Assembly (NCBI GenBank): GCA_964398315.1 | Contig: CAYNMV010000018.1 | Location: 1-64,000, forward strand | Length of the DNA: 64,000 nucleotides | Origin: JADLCB01 sp964398315 | Lineage (GTDB): Bacteria > Planctomycetota > Phycisphaerae > Tepidisphaerales > Tepidisphaeraceae | Direction: 5' to 3' | In this document: positions 21,359 through 32,000 of the stretch, piece by piece | How positions within the stretch are numbered: the stretch's first letter is position 1 | Layout of the letters: each line of letters opens with the position of its first letter | Notes under the pieces: model-generated | The model's database searches: none | The model's input: only the letters and a program-made list of their open reading frames with translations | What the model was told of the DNA's origin: nothing | Translations under genes and position numbers: made by a program

Positions 21359-24325
21359 ATGCGCATCTTCCTCTCTTGCCTGTGTGGTCTTTTACTGATG
21401 CTGCCATCCCTTGCCACCGCCCAGAAACTGGGTGACGGCAGTGAGCTGGAGTTCGGTGGTCCCGGAGCCGGGGAGGGCACCTTTGGCGAGGTGCGCGACA
21501 TTACCTTTGGCCCGGGCAATGAACTGTATGTGCTGGATGGCGGCCAGTTCCGCGACGGCGCTGCACAGGGCAATTTCCTTGTGCAGGTGTTCGACAATGA
21601 CGGGAAATTCCTGCGGCAGTTCTCTATTCGCGACACCGCCCTGGGGGATCGCGCCAATCCACAGCGCCTGGCGGTGGACAGCCGCGGGTTTGTTTACATC
21701 ACCGAGCCGAACGCAGGTCTGGTGCGGCGGTATGATGCCAACGGCAGGCACAACCGTGACTTTGAGGTTCCACACGCCTTTGCCATCACCACGCGCATGC
21801 TCAATCGGCGCGAGCAGATACTGGTGGCAACCAACCAGCGGAACCAACCAACCCAGCAGCTTCTTGTAATCGATGCCGTACGCGGGCAGTTGATGCGACC
21901 GTTGCCGCTTCAGCAGCCGGTCCAGGGCATTACCGATATCACGGCCGATTCACAGGGCCGCATCTATCTCCAGGCGCACCAGAACCAGATCTACCTCTTT
22001 GAGCGCGATGGCAAGCTGCGCACCGTGCTGGGCGGCGGCACCTTCACCCGCGTAGAAGATGGCAGCGAGCTGATGCATACCGTAGCGGTGGATTCCAAGG
22101 GCCATATCTACAGCCTGACGCCGGGCAATCCCGGCCTGGCCACCTGCTTCGATCCTGACCTCAAGCTGATGAAACAGCGGCCCGCCCAGTTCTACTGGTT
22201 TGATGCCTGGAATCCCCACAGCCAGTACACCATCTTCGCGATCGACGCCAACGACCGCCTGTGGGTGGCGGCAACGGGCAAGGTCGAACGGGGCGTGCGT
22301 CACCACTATCGGCCGGCCATCATCCGCACGCAGCCCGACTACTTTGAGCGTAACAGCCGGCAGAGCAGCACGTTGCTGCTGGGACTGCGCTCCAAGATCG
22401 AGGTGTCACTGCCTCATCACATTGGCTACGAGCTGTCGCCGACTGATATCACGTTCGTGGTGATGCCCGCGCATCGGCGTGTCCAGCAGGTGCAGGTGCA
22501 GTGGCGTGTTCACGATATACACAAAACAACCATTGCCGAAGGCAAGTTTGACCTGCCACTGACCGATGGCCAAGAGGCGCGCAGCACATTCACATTCACC
22601 CCGCCCAAGTGGGGCTGGTACACGGTCGAGTGCCAGCTTATCCATGAAGGTGAGCGCCTGCGCGGTATGGGCGCGCATCTCGGGTTTACCCCGCAGTACC
22701 CCGGCATGTATACGCTGACGGAGCAGGACCAGCCTGGAGGCTGGAACGATATTCGCCGTACGGCGTTTGCCGGCTTGGGGATTCACCGCATCAATACGTC
22801 CAGCATCGAGGCGATCGAAACCGCGCTGGCCGAAGCCGAGGCGCACGGCATCACGCTGCTGGTTCAATTCCAGGATCGCAACGCCGCCGAACCGGACAAG
22901 GTGCGGGAGGTGGTGACGCAGCTCAAGAATAAGGTGAAGCATTGGGAGGTGATCAACGAGCCGGACCTGAGCATGAGCGCTGAGGAATACGCCAGGCGCC
23001 TGGCGGCGGCGAGCGCGGTGATTCGCGAGGTGGACCCGGATGCGAAGATCATGGGACCGGCCAGTTGCGGCATCAAGCTCGACTGGATTGACCGATTCCT
23101 GCAGGAGGGAGGTGGGAAGAACATCGATATTCTCTCCGTTCATGACTATGAAGGGCACGAGAGTATCGATCCTGTCCACTGGCAGTGGAAGCTTGGAGCC
23201 TTGCGCGAGCTGATGCGCAAGCACGGTATTGGGGACATGCCCATCTGGCAGACCGAGCGCGGGATCCCCGGCGTGCGCGCCAACATCTTCCTGGGCGGTG
23301 CACAGGCGGTTCGCGTGCTGTTGCAGCGCGATCTGCTTGAGGCTGCGGGCATCCCCAATAACCGCAATTTCTACTACTACCTGAATCAGGGCGGCTACGC
23401 GGCGTACCCCGGCTACATCTGGTCCAATGTTGGGCCTCATCCGGCCGTCCTGGCCCTGCGGACGCGTCAGGCGATGATTCAGGGACGCGAGTATCGTGAG
23501 AAACTCGATCTGGGGCCCACAGGTAACAAATTCCTGCTTGCCTTGCGCTACGAGGGTCCAGACGGAACAACCATCAGTCTTCGCAACTATGGCATGATGC
23601 CCCAGCCCGTAGAAGTGCGGGTGGATGGGGCAGCACAGCTCGAGGTGGTGGACAGCTTCGGCAATGTGACCCAGGTGCCGGTGACCGATGGCCGGGCCAC
23701 GGTCGAGGCGCCGCAACTGCCGGTGTATCTGCGTGTGCCTGCGGGCCAGACGCTGACCATCCCTCCGATCGATCTGGGCACCAACCTGGCCTCGAAGGCG
23801 AAACTTGCTTATTCCGGCGAAACCGATCGTGACCTGGCCCGCCTGGTGGATGGTGTGATGTCCACCACGCACCATGGCCATCCGCACGGCGGCCCGAATA
23901 ATCCCCACGGATGGGTGGGCAAAGCCGAAACCTGGCCCCAGGCCATCGAGTTGCAGTGGCCGCAGGCCCAGCGGATAAGCGATGTGCTTCTGTTCGGACA
24001 ACGGGCCGACAACACCTTCAGCGCGCTGCTGGATGTGGATGTGCAATATTACAATGGCCGGCGGTGGGTGACGGTGGCAGAGATTCGCACGCACTGCCCG
24101 GTGAGCGACCCCGTGGAAACCCCGCAGAGCCACGCCAACACCTGGTACATGGATGAGAACATCATCCGGGCACGGTTCGAGCCGATTCGAACCGACCGGC
24201 TGCGGATCGTGGTACACCGTATCACGCAGGGTCTTGTGCCGGATATCGAAGGGACGCGCTATGGTGAGTCCCGGCCCGGTGGTGACCAGCTCCAACTGCG
24301 GCAGATCGAGGTATACGGCCCCTGA
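21359..24325 (+). CDS. Secreted NHL-repeat / clan GH-A-like / discoidin multidomain protein
   Basis: A 988-residue exported protein. The signal peptide is IFLSCLCGLLLMLPSLATAQ. Residues about 25-300 contain NHL-type propeller repeats (FGEVRDITFGPGNELYVLDGGQF, NPQRLAVDSRGFVYI, ITDITADSQGRIYL). A beta-sandwich segment follows (about 360-450). The TIM-barrel domain (about 460-720) has HWEVINEPD with the probable acid/base Glu534 and PIWQTERG with the probable nucleophile Glu633, the clan GH-A layout. The C-terminus (about 800-988) is F5/8 type C-like (discoidin) and ends LRQIEVYGP. Its substrate is unknown; a complex extracellular polysaccharide is likely. It shares architecture with the proteins at 29041 and 52502. 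Confidence 0.8.
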   Translation: MRIFLSCLCGLLLMLPSLATAQKLGDGSELEFGGPGAGEGTFGEVRDITFGPGNELYVLDGGQFRDGAAQGNFLVQVFDNDGKFLRQFSIRDTALGDRANPQRLAVDSRGFVYITEPNAGLVRRYDANGRHNRDFEVPHAFAITTRMLNRREQILVATNQRNQPTQQLLVIDAVRGQLMRPLPLQQPVQGITDITADSQGRIYLQAHQNQIYLFERDGKLRTVLGGGTFTRVEDGSELMHTVAVDSKGHIYSLTPGNPGLATCFDPDLKLMKQRPAQFYWFDAWNPHSQYTIFAIDANDRLWVAATGKVERGVRHHYRPAIIRTQPDYFERNSRQSSTLLLGLRSKIEVSLPHHIGYELSPTDITFVVMPAHRRVQQVQVQWRVHDIHKTTIAEGKFDLPLTDGQEARSTFTFTPPKWGWYTVECQLIHEGERLRGMGAHLGFTPQYPGMYTLTEQDQPGGWNDIRRTAFAGLGIHRINTSSIEAIETALAEAEAHGITLLVQFQDRNAAEPDKVREVVTQLKNKVKHWEVINEPDLSMSAEEYARRLAAASAVIREVDPDAKIMGPASCGIKLDWIDRFLQEGGGKNIDILSVHDYEGHESIDPVHWQWKLGALRELMRKHGIGDMPIWQTERGIPGVRANIFLGGAQAVRVLLQRDLLEAAGIPNNRNFYYYLNQGGYAAYPGYIWSNVGPHPAVLALRTRQAMIQGREYREKLDLGPTGNKFLLALRYEGPDGTTISLRNYGMMPQPVEVRVDGAAQLEVVDSFGNVTQVPVTDGRATVEAPQLPVYLRVPAGQTLTIPPIDLGTNLASKAKLAYSGETDRDLARLVDGVMSTTHHGHPHGGPNNPHGWVGKAETWPQAIELQWPQAQRISDVLLFGQRADNTFSALLDVDVQYYNGRRWVTVAEIRTHCPVSDPVETPQSHANTWYMDENIIRARFEPIRTDRLRIVVHRITQGLVPDIEGTRYGESRPGGDQLQLRQIEVYGP

Positions 24326-24477
24326 TTGCGGCTGGCCCGGGATGAAGACCGGGTTCGGGCCGTTGTCGGCCGGAGCAGGCATGCGATTGGCGCAGCGCCG
24401 CACCCGTAGCGGCGTTGTGCGCCGGCAGCGTGTTGCTGTGGGGGTGAACCAGGAGCTGTGCTGGCGGCCAGCGGCGT

Positions 24478-25587
24478 TCAGCGGATGACAGGTACCTTGC
24501 GCCAGCCGTGGCCTTCGGTGAACTCGCGCACGCTGAAGACCCAGATCACCAGCTTCTTGCCGGCCAGGTTGTCGCCCCGGCGAAGCAGGGCGATACGAGA
24601 AGGGGTTGCCCCGGAACCGCGCACACCCACCAGATCAGGCGCAAATCCCAGTTCGTGCGCCAACTGCTCCAGCAGGCCTGCACCACGGGCGTGCATATCA
24701 TCGCCGCCGTGGAACACGAGCGTGTGGCTGTCTCCCAGCAGCAGGACCGGACTTTGCCGGTTGGGCTGGGGTGCCTGTCCGTCGGGACCCTGCACGAAGC
24801 GGAGCGACAGGGATTCGCGCTCAACGCCGGCGGGATCGCTGAGCATGGTGTAGAGGTCGCCGGTGATCGGGGTCTGGCGCCACGCGCTGCTGAACTGCTC
24901 GCGCGGAAGCTGCGCGTACCACGGCTGTTCCCGGACGTGCTTGGCCAGCGCCTCGGCCACGAGCACGCACGCAGCGCCCGACCAATGGGTATCCTGGCGG
25001 CAATACAGCGGGCCATGTGGCTTTTCCTTGGCGCTGCGCAGGAGGGGGACCAGGTCGAGTACCTGCACACCCTGTTCCCGCAGCAGGGCATAAAAGCGCT
25101 CATGGTCTGGATCAACCCGGCGCTCCGGCTGGTTCGGGCGCAGGGCGTCCGGCAGCTTCTCAGGGTAGATCGCCGCCTTGGCCGGCACGGGGACGATCAG
25201 CAGTTCGATGCCCGCCTGGCGGAGCTGCTGATGAAAATCCAGGATCGCCGGCAGCGGATCGGCCCAGTCGGCGTTGGTCGCCCGCGAGACATTGCGGGCG
25301 CGCTCACCCCAGAAGGGGCCCGCGCCCAGATGACGCAGCTCGGGTGCAAAAAAGAGCCATTCATCAGTGCCTGGGATGACCATCTTCCCATCGCCCTGGG
25401 CCTTCTCCGCGGCTTGAAGCAGCGCATTTTGCCATGCGCGCAGCGCTTCGTCCGCCTCCGCCGGTTGCCCGGCCATGGCGTTGGTATCGTCAACCGGCTG
25501 GGCATGCAGGCCGGACGGCCCGCCCGCGGGGAGCAGGCTTGTGGCCAGCAGTGCGGCCCAAAGGGTAAGCGATGGTTTGTCAGTCAT
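24478..25587 (-). CDS. AlgJ/AlgX-like O-acetyltransferase, second copy of operon
   Basis: A 369-residue exported SGNH-hydrolase-like protein related to AlgJ/AlgX/DltD-type acetyltransferases, which acetylate polysaccharides in the periplasm. A signal peptide (LTLWAALLATSLLPAGGPSGLHA) is followed by GTDEWLFFAPELRHL. Catalytic residues are visible: Asp199 and His201 in RQDTHWSG, and Ser287 in LLLGDSHT. The start at 25587 has GGAAGGA just upstream and lies 14 bp after the stop of the paralogous gene, which suggests translational coupling. It is the last gene of the MBOAT operon. Confidence 0.88.
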   Translation of the reverse strand: MTDKPSLTLWAALLATSLLPAGGPSGLHAQPVDDTNAMAGQPAEADEALRAWQNALLQAAEKAQGDGKMVIPGTDEWLFFAPELRHLGAGPFWGERARNVSRATNADWADPLPAILDFHQQLRQAGIELLIVPVPAKAAIYPEKLPDALRPNQPERRVDPDHERFYALLREQGVQVLDLVPLLRSAKEKPHGPLYCRQDTHWSGAACVLVAEALAKHVREQPWYAQLPREQFSSAWRQTPITGDLYTMLSDPAGVERESLSLRFVQGPDGQAPQPNRQSPVLLLGDSHTLVFHGGDDMHARGAGLLEQLAHELGFAPDLVGVRGSGATPSRIALLRRGDNLAGKKLVIWVFSVREFTEGHGWRKVPVIR

Positions 25588-25601
25588 GATTGTCCTTCCG
25601 T

Positions 25602-27359
25602 TCAGCGGCCAGGCTCCTGGGGTCGGTCGGCTCCCTGCATCACGGGCGCGAACCACCAGCTGGTGATCATGAAATCGGCATCGGTACCAGTCATGGCCTG
25701 CTGAGTCGATTGGATCTGCTGCGAGGTGTTCTCCCAGGGCTGGAGTGTCAACTCGACCCGCTGTCCAACTGACCAGCGAGCGGCATCGGTCAGGCGGTTG
25801 TTGCGCATTCCATGGATGAACACGAGCGCTTCAGTTGCATCAATCGGCCCCTCAAGCACATCGATCGACTCCAGATGGACAGCTACCAGGCAATCTCGAT
25901 AGGGCACCGTTCCCGGCTCGGGCGGCCGGCCAATGGCGCGAATGACCCCGCGCACGGTGATCTGCTCAGTCGCGACGGGGCGGGTGGGAGACGGCGCCTC
26001 CGTGGGCTGCGGCAGCGGGATTGGCTTCCAGTCACCGGCCAGCAGCTCGCGCTGGGCAAACTGCCAGAGGACCACGCGCACACCATCCAGCCGCTGTGGC
26101 GCGCGCGCCAGTTCGGCTGCCAACCGCTGGCGGGTCGCGTGAGCGCCGCCCGCATTGATGACGATGCGGTCCAAGGGCAGCTTCAGTGCAAAGCTGAGCT
26201 GCTCGGCCAGCCCCGCCCCTTCGCCCCATCCCAGTTCCGTCTGGGAGTAGATGTTGGAAAAGCTGTCTCCCAGCAACAGCACCGGTGCGCCGGGCGTGGC
26301 GGTCCAGGGGACGCCCTCCACTTGCACCGGCGCGATTGTGACCTCCTGGGGCTTGTAAAGTGCCTGCGACTCCGGCAGCTTGAGCATCACCGCCACATCA
26401 CCCAGGTTGCTCACCGTCTGATGCTGGCGGGTGTAGCCTTCCTGCCGGGCGGTGGGCAGCCTGTCCGCCAGTAGCCCTGCAACGTGCTCGGCCACCGCCT
26501 GCATGGCCTGCGGGGTCCAGTGGGTGTCCGTGGCCAGGTATTGCGCCTCGCCCCGCTGTTTGCGCTGCACGAGAAGGGGGCCGGGATCGTACACCATGAC
26601 ACCCGCCTCGCGCAAGCGCTCCATGAACCGCTCGTAAGAGGGATTCTGCAGCGGAGCGGACACACCCTCGAACCCACTGGCCAGTTGCTCTGGATGAATC
26701 TGGGCCTTGCCGGGTGTGGGCATGAGTACCAGCATGATGCCGCGTGCTGCAAGCTGCTCGTTCAGTTGCACGATGGCGGGCAGGGGATCGGCTGAGCGGC
26801 CCTCAAAGCGCTCGATCTGCGCCAGCCGGCGCTCATCGAGGAAGGGCGGCCCCGTCAGGTAATCGACCGCCGGCTTGTAGAACAGCCAGCCGTGGCGGCC
26901 GACGATGGCCTGCTCGTTACCAGCGCCACCAATCGCTGTCAGCATCCATTGAACGCGCGGAATGAGCCAGTGCGCCAGCTCTGAGCGCTCCTCCACACTG
27001 GTTTCAAAGGCCTTGATCTGCTCGGGTGATGGCAACAGCGCATAGGCCTCCCACCAGCTTCGCACCTGCTTGATCTGATCGAGCGATGGCACAAACTCGT
27101 GCACTTCATAGATGGGCGGGAGAATCGATGCGACAGGTGTACTGGACTGCGTCCAGTTGAGCAGCGACACGATATGCTGGCCCACCGGCACGCTCAGGAT
27201 GGTCAGCAGAAAGCCAATCACCAGCATGGCGGCGGTGCGGCGGCCGATCGTCGTATGGCCGAGCTCGATCGCCGCCACCTCCTCGCGACTGAGACGGCGC
27301 CGGGCAGCAGGCGCTGCGGGCGGGCCGGTGGGCGACGTTTTTGTCATCACATCCGTCAT
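25602..27359 (-). CDS. Membrane-anchored AlgJ/AlgX-like O-acetyltransferase with C-terminal extension
   Basis: A 585-residue paralogue of the following gene. One N-terminal transmembrane anchor (TAAMLVIGFLLTILSVPVG) replaces the cleavable signal. The SGNH-like domain has GRHGWLFYKPAVDYLTGPPF, then Asp278/His280 in ATDTHWTP and Ser366 in LLLGDSFSN. A further C-terminal domain of about 150 residues (from TEQITVRGVIRAIGRPPEPG) is absent from the smaller paralogue. It looks like a small beta-barrel and is unassigned. The start at 27359 lies 11 bp after the MBOAT stop. Confidence 0.87.
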   Translation of the reverse strand: MTDVMTKTSPTGPPAAPAARRRLSREEVAAIELGHTTIGRRTAAMLVIGFLLTILSVPVGQHIVSLLNWTQSSTPVASILPPIYEVHEFVPSLDQIKQVRSWWEAYALLPSPEQIKAFETSVEERSELAHWLIPRVQWMLTAIGGAGNEQAIVGRHGWLFYKPAVDYLTGPPFLDERRLAQIERFEGRSADPLPAIVQLNEQLAARGIMLVLMPTPGKAQIHPEQLASGFEGVSAPLQNPSYERFMERLREAGVMVYDPGPLLVQRKQRGEAQYLATDTHWTPQAMQAVAEHVAGLLADRLPTARQEGYTRQHQTVSNLGDVAVMLKLPESQALYKPQEVTIAPVQVEGVPWTATPGAPVLLLGDSFSNIYSQTELGWGEGAGLAEQLSFALKLPLDRIVINAGGAHATRQRLAAELARAPQRLDGVRVVLWQFAQRELLAGDWKPIPLPQPTEAPSPTRPVATEQITVRGVIRAIGRPPEPGTVPYRDCLVAVHLESIDVLEGPIDATEALVFIHGMRNNRLTDAARWSVGQRVELTLQPWENTSQQIQSTQQAMTGTDADFMITSWWFAPVMQGADRPQEPGR

Positions 27360-27370
27360 GGTGAATCGGC

Positions 27371-28825
27371 TCAGAAGATGAAGTAGATGAACGGGTTGTA
27401 CGACTGGCTTTCCAGCAGCACCAGGGAAATCCACAGCAGCAGCAGGCAGGCCGCAGCGCGCAGTGGCCCGATGCGCCGGGTCCAGTCCCAGCTCTGCGGC
27501 CCGATGAAGACCACCACCAGGGCGACTGCCACCATCAGGAGGTAGTAGGGCGCCAGTACCTGCCCGCTGACCAGGCCAGCTCCGGCCTGCGGCAAGCCCA
27601 TGCCAAACATGGCCCCGAGGTAACTGAGTGCGTGGTCGAGATCCGCCGCCCGGAAGAAAACCCAGGCAATGGTCACGATCAGGAAGGTGATCACCACCCG
27701 TGCCGCATGGGGCAGCCGCGCATAGAAGCTGTCTTTGCCCATCGCGCGTTCAAGGGCCAGCCAGCCGCCATGGATGCCCCCCCAGATCACGAATGTCCAG
27801 GCCGCGCCGTGCCACAGTCCGCCGATCAGCATGACCAGGGCCAGGTTGACATAAGTGCGTGAAGGGCCACGGCGATTGCCACCCAGTGGGATGTAGAGGT
27901 AATCGCGCAGCCATGTCGAGAGCGACAGATGCCAGCGCTGCCAGAATTCGGTAATGGAGGTGCTCTTGTACGGGCTGTCGAAGTTCTTGGGGAAGACAAA
28001 TCCCAGCATCAGCCCCAAGCCAATCGCCATGTCGCTGTAGCCGGAGAAGTCGAAATATATCTGCATGCCATACGCGATTGCCCCGTACCAGGCGTGAAAG
28101 GTTCCGACGCTGCCGGCATCAAAGCAGGAATCGGCAACTGCGCCGCACGGATTGGCCAGCACCACCTTCTTGAACATCCCCAGGGAGAACAGTGCTGCCC
28201 CGCGGGCAAACTTCTGAAGGGTGTGGGAGCGCTGGCGCAACTGATCCGCCACTTCCTGGAAGCGGATGATCGGGCCGGCCACCAGTTGCGGAAACATGGA
28301 GATATAACAGGCGAAATCAATGGGATTCCGCATGGCGCGGGCTTCGCCACGGTAGACGTCGATGGTATAGCTCATCGACTGGAAGGTGTAGAAGCTGATC
28401 CCCAGGGGCAGCACCACCCGGAGCGTGGTATGCCACTGCCCCTGCTCCAGGCCCAGCCACGTCATGAGGCCGTTATAGCTGTCCACCCCGAAATTGAAGT
28501 ACTTGAAGAACCCCAGCAGGCCGAGGTTGGTCACGATGGAGATCACCAGCGCTGCCTTTTGTCCGCGCGTGCGCGGTCCGCCGGGCGTCAGTTGTTCGAT
28601 CGGCGTGCGCCAATCCCACAGGCGTCTGGCCAGCGCCAGACCGGCGAAGTAGTCAATCGCCGTCGAGAACAGCATCAGCGCCATGAAGGCAGGGTTGGCC
28701 CACCCGTAGAACAGGTAGCTCAGGATGGTCAGGCCCAGGTGCCGTGCCCACCGTGGCAGCAGATAGTAGACCCCCAGCGCCAATGGCAGGAAGTAGAAGA
28801 CAAATACATGTGAACTGAAGACCAT
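27371..28825 (-). CDS. MBOAT family O-acyltransferase (AlgI-like)
   Basis: A 484-residue polytopic membrane-bound O-acyltransferase of the AlgI/DltB type. It begins MVFSSHVFVFYFLPLALGVYYLLP, the usual AlgI opening. It contains PLGISFYTFQSMSYTIDVYRGE, FPQLVAGPIIRF, IYFDFSGYSDMAIGLGLMLGF, the segment FWQRWHLSLSTWLRDYLYIPLGGNR, and the catalytic His339 in GGLWHGAAWTF. It passes acetyl groups across the inner membrane to periplasmic AlgJ/AlgX-type enzymes, here the two downstream genes. The acceptor is presumably an exopolysaccharide; no alginate synthase is in the window. Confidence 0.93.
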   Translation of the reverse strand: MVFSSHVFVFYFLPLALGVYYLLPRWARHLGLTILSYLFYGWANPAFMALMLFSTAIDYFAGLALARRLWDWRTPIEQLTPGGPRTRGQKAALVISIVTNLGLLGFFKYFNFGVDSYNGLMTWLGLEQGQWHTTLRVVLPLGISFYTFQSMSYTIDVYRGEARAMRNPIDFACYISMFPQLVAGPIIRFQEVADQLRQRSHTLQKFARGAALFSLGMFKKVVLANPCGAVADSCFDAGSVGTFHAWYGAIAYGMQIYFDFSGYSDMAIGLGLMLGFVFPKNFDSPYKSTSITEFWQRWHLSLSTWLRDYLYIPLGGNRRGPSRTYVNLALVMLIGGLWHGAAWTFVIWGGIHGGWLALERAMGKDSFYARLPHAARVVITFLIVTIAWVFFRAADLDHALSYLGAMFGMGLPQAGAGLVSGQVLAPYYLLMVAVALVVVFIGPQSWDWTRRIGPLRAAACLLLLWISLVLLESQSYNPFIYFIF

Positions 28826-28870
28826 GCAGCCTCGGGGAGCAAAAGGGTCTGTCGCCAGCCAGTATACTTA

Positions 28871-28888
28871 ATGTACAATTCGGTACAT
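28871..28888. promoter_or_regulatory. Palindromic operator candidate in the MBOAT/29041 divergent region
   Basis: ATGTAC, a 6-base spacer and GTACAT form a perfect interrupted palindrome. It shares TGTACAATT with the element at 39334-39350, and TACAAT within it could be a -10 box. The half-site resembles the TTGTAC half-site of AraR, a GntR-LacI chimeric repressor like the one encoded at 33693. Confidence 0.4.
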
Positions 28889-29040
28889 GGAGAATAAAAT
28901 CCTCATTTGCATTTGCAACATTACCCGGCACTTGGAAGTAATATCGTAGAAGCCGTAGGGCGTTGAGCGCGTGTGCAGATAATGGACATCTTGTCAATCA
29001 GCGGTTCTGGCGGGGCATCCATCGCCAGGGAGGTACGGAT

Positions 29041-32000
29041 ATGAGCAAGCACGGTCGATTCATGTGCCTGGTTGCCTGGGGATGGCTTGCTGTCTCGCTG
29101 AGCGTGGGAGCCGCGGAGGGCGCGGTGCAGGTGCAGAAGCAGGGGGATGACTATGTCATCTCGACCGATGTCTACAGCGCCCGCATCAATGGCAAGACCG
29201 GCATGATGGATCGGCTGAGCATCGGCGAGGTTGCCGCCCTGGAAGGGATGGAGATTGACCTTGAACGACGCCAGTTTGAGCGGGTGGAGGTCACACAGCA
29301 GGGGGCAGACCGCATTGAGGTGCAGATTGCCGCCCGCGAGGGGGAGCAACTGACGGAACAGGCGCTGGTGCTCGCGTATCAGGTCGAGGAGGCCACGCTG
29401 ACGCTGACGGTCAAGGCCAGTGTGAAGGGCACGGTGGCCGGCCGCGGTCCACGGTTCACCATCGGGCGTGAAGCCCAGATGTGCCGGTCACTGGACTATA
29501 AGGAAGCCGTGCCCATGCCATCACTGCAGGGGCAGCATCCGTGGACGCGAGTCAAGTACTTTTACAGCAACGGCGCGACCCTGGGCCTGCTGAATTCCGG
29601 GGCTGGCAATCCGTTCAATCCGAATGAAAACGGGCAGGTAGGCCAGTGGACCTATGCCCGCGGCGGCTTTGTCCCTAACTCCAACTACACCTACACCTTT
29701 ATCTGTGATCGTGGCGATGGCACACGGGTGCTGGGCTCCCCGGCGATGAAGGTGCTGGAGTCGGCGACACCGGCCGTCTACTGGCAGGGTGAGCCGATTG
29801 AGGCAACCCTGCAACTGGCGCGCGAACATTACGAGAAACTGGCCGGCCTGAAGGATCTGCACATCAAGGTTGAGGTACAGGATGTGTTTGAGCAGGTGGT
29901 GTACACCGGCAAGGTGCCGCTGAGCCTGCAGGGGGATGTCGTTGAAGTGAAGGTGCCGCTGGGCGTGGAGAAGCTGGGGTGGTACCGGGCCTTCTTCAGT
30001 GTCGTGGATCCAGATAACAGCCTGCTGGAAGCCCGCGAACGGCTCATCTTCGCGGTGCTCAAGCGCCAGCCCCATATGGGTGAATCGTTTGCCAACCAGA
30101 TCCAGACCGACTACACGATCGGCCTGGGGCGGATCCGCCTGCATCCCCATGATCCGGCCAAAGTGGCCGCCCAAGTGGCCGAGGCTCGCCAGCAGGCCGA
30201 GGGCACGGACGTGATGGTGAGCTGGCAGATCGACGGGCCGCCCCGTGGTGTGGGCAAGGATCCGAAAAAGTTTGGCGAATATGTCGCCCAGATCTTCACT
30301 GCGGCCGAGGGAGGCATTGAGCGGATCGAGATTATCAACGAGCCAGATGGCAACTACCAGCCGCGTGAATACATTGACACCTTCCTGCGGCCTGCCTACG
30401 AGGCGATCAAGCGCGTGTCACCCGACACCAAGGTGATTGGCCCGGTGACCTGCGGCATTGGGGATCAGCAGCTGGCCTACCTGGAACAGCTCTATGCCCT
30501 GGGGCTCAAGGAACTGACAGATGAGCTGTCATTCCATCCCTATGCCGGTAACTTTGATGATGGGGACGCCGTCCAGCGCATGCAGCGGCTGAAGCAAATC
30601 ATCGCTGCTCATGGTGATGAGCATAAGAAGCTGCATTTCACCGAGGCCGGATACTTTCACCAGGGCTGGGGCGATGTGGCCGCGCTGCGGGAGGTCATCA
30701 AGCTGGCGGTTTCGCAATACGCCTGGCAGAACGCCATCCTGGGCATCGATCATCGTCACAATTTCTACTACTTCACCGACTCCATGGGCTACTACAACAT
30801 GTGGCTCAGGTCGCGGCAGCTTACCCCGGCGGCGGTGGCATTGCGCCAATACACCAGCCTCGTGAAAGGCCAGGAGCAGGCGCGGCAACTGGACCTCGGC
30901 TCCCTGGAGGCCGTTCGCGGCTTCCTCTATCCGGGCAAGGAACATCAGGTGGTGGTGCTGTGGACCGCCGGCAACCGGATTCCAACCGGCGCACCCGATC
31001 CCACCACCCGCATCACGCTGGAAACCAATGCCACCCAGGTGGAGCGATTTGATTGCTTCGGCAACCCGATGGAGGCCAGCATCGCCGCAGGCAAGCTGGA
31101 ACTGGAGGTAGGCACCTATCCCACGTACCTGGTCCTGCCAGGCAGCGCAACGGTTCGCGCTGTCCCCGAGAACTGGGGGACCAATGTCGCGCTGGTGAGC
31201 CTTGGCGCGATCGCGGAAGCCAGCAGTGAGCAGGGCACCGCCCCGGCGGTTTCGGCCATCGATGGCAACACCGCATCGGGTACCTCCTGGCGCAGCGAGG
31301 TGGCCAATGACCTTCCACAAACCCTCACCGTGTCGCTGGCCAGTCCCGCCATGATCGATCGCATCGGGCTCTGGAGCTACTCCGCACGCGGCTATGACGT
31401 GGAGGTGATGGGCGCTGATGGCCAGTGGAAGCAGGTACTTTCCCGGCGTGAACAGCCCTGGACCCGCTTTCGCAATGAGCCAATCGAGCCAGTCATGACT
31501 GACCAGGTCCGCCTGACGATCATCGACAGCCATGGTTCCTATGCCGAGGTGGCCGAGTTGCAGCTGTTTTCCTCTACCAGCAGCGCTGAATCTGTTGGTG
31601 ACCTGGTCAATTGGGCGCTCAAGAGCAATGGTGCTTCGGCTGTCGCCTCGTCGGAGCTGGTTAAAGAGGTGACGGTTGCCGAGCAGGATTACGGCGCCAA
31701 ACAGCCCCGCATCCGGCAGGTTACGCTGGAAGGCAGGGCGGAACACGCCATTGATGGCAAACGCACCGTGAAAATCTGGCCTGATTTCTTCCCCACCACC
31801 TGGATGGCAGCGCCGGGGTCTGAGCTGCCCCAGTGGCTGGAAATTCGCTTCGACCAGCCGCGTACACTTCGCTCGATCACCGTTTACACCGTTGCCTTCG
31901 CCTCCTGGACCCCCGATTCCAGCGGCATCCGTGACTGGGATGTCCAGATCTGGGAAAACGGCAAATGGGTGACGATGGAGAGTGTTCGCGGCAATACCAG

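Noticed and set aside
22406..24403. 665-codon open frame antisense to the NHL/GH protein
   Set aside because: Shadow of a well-supported coding sequence.
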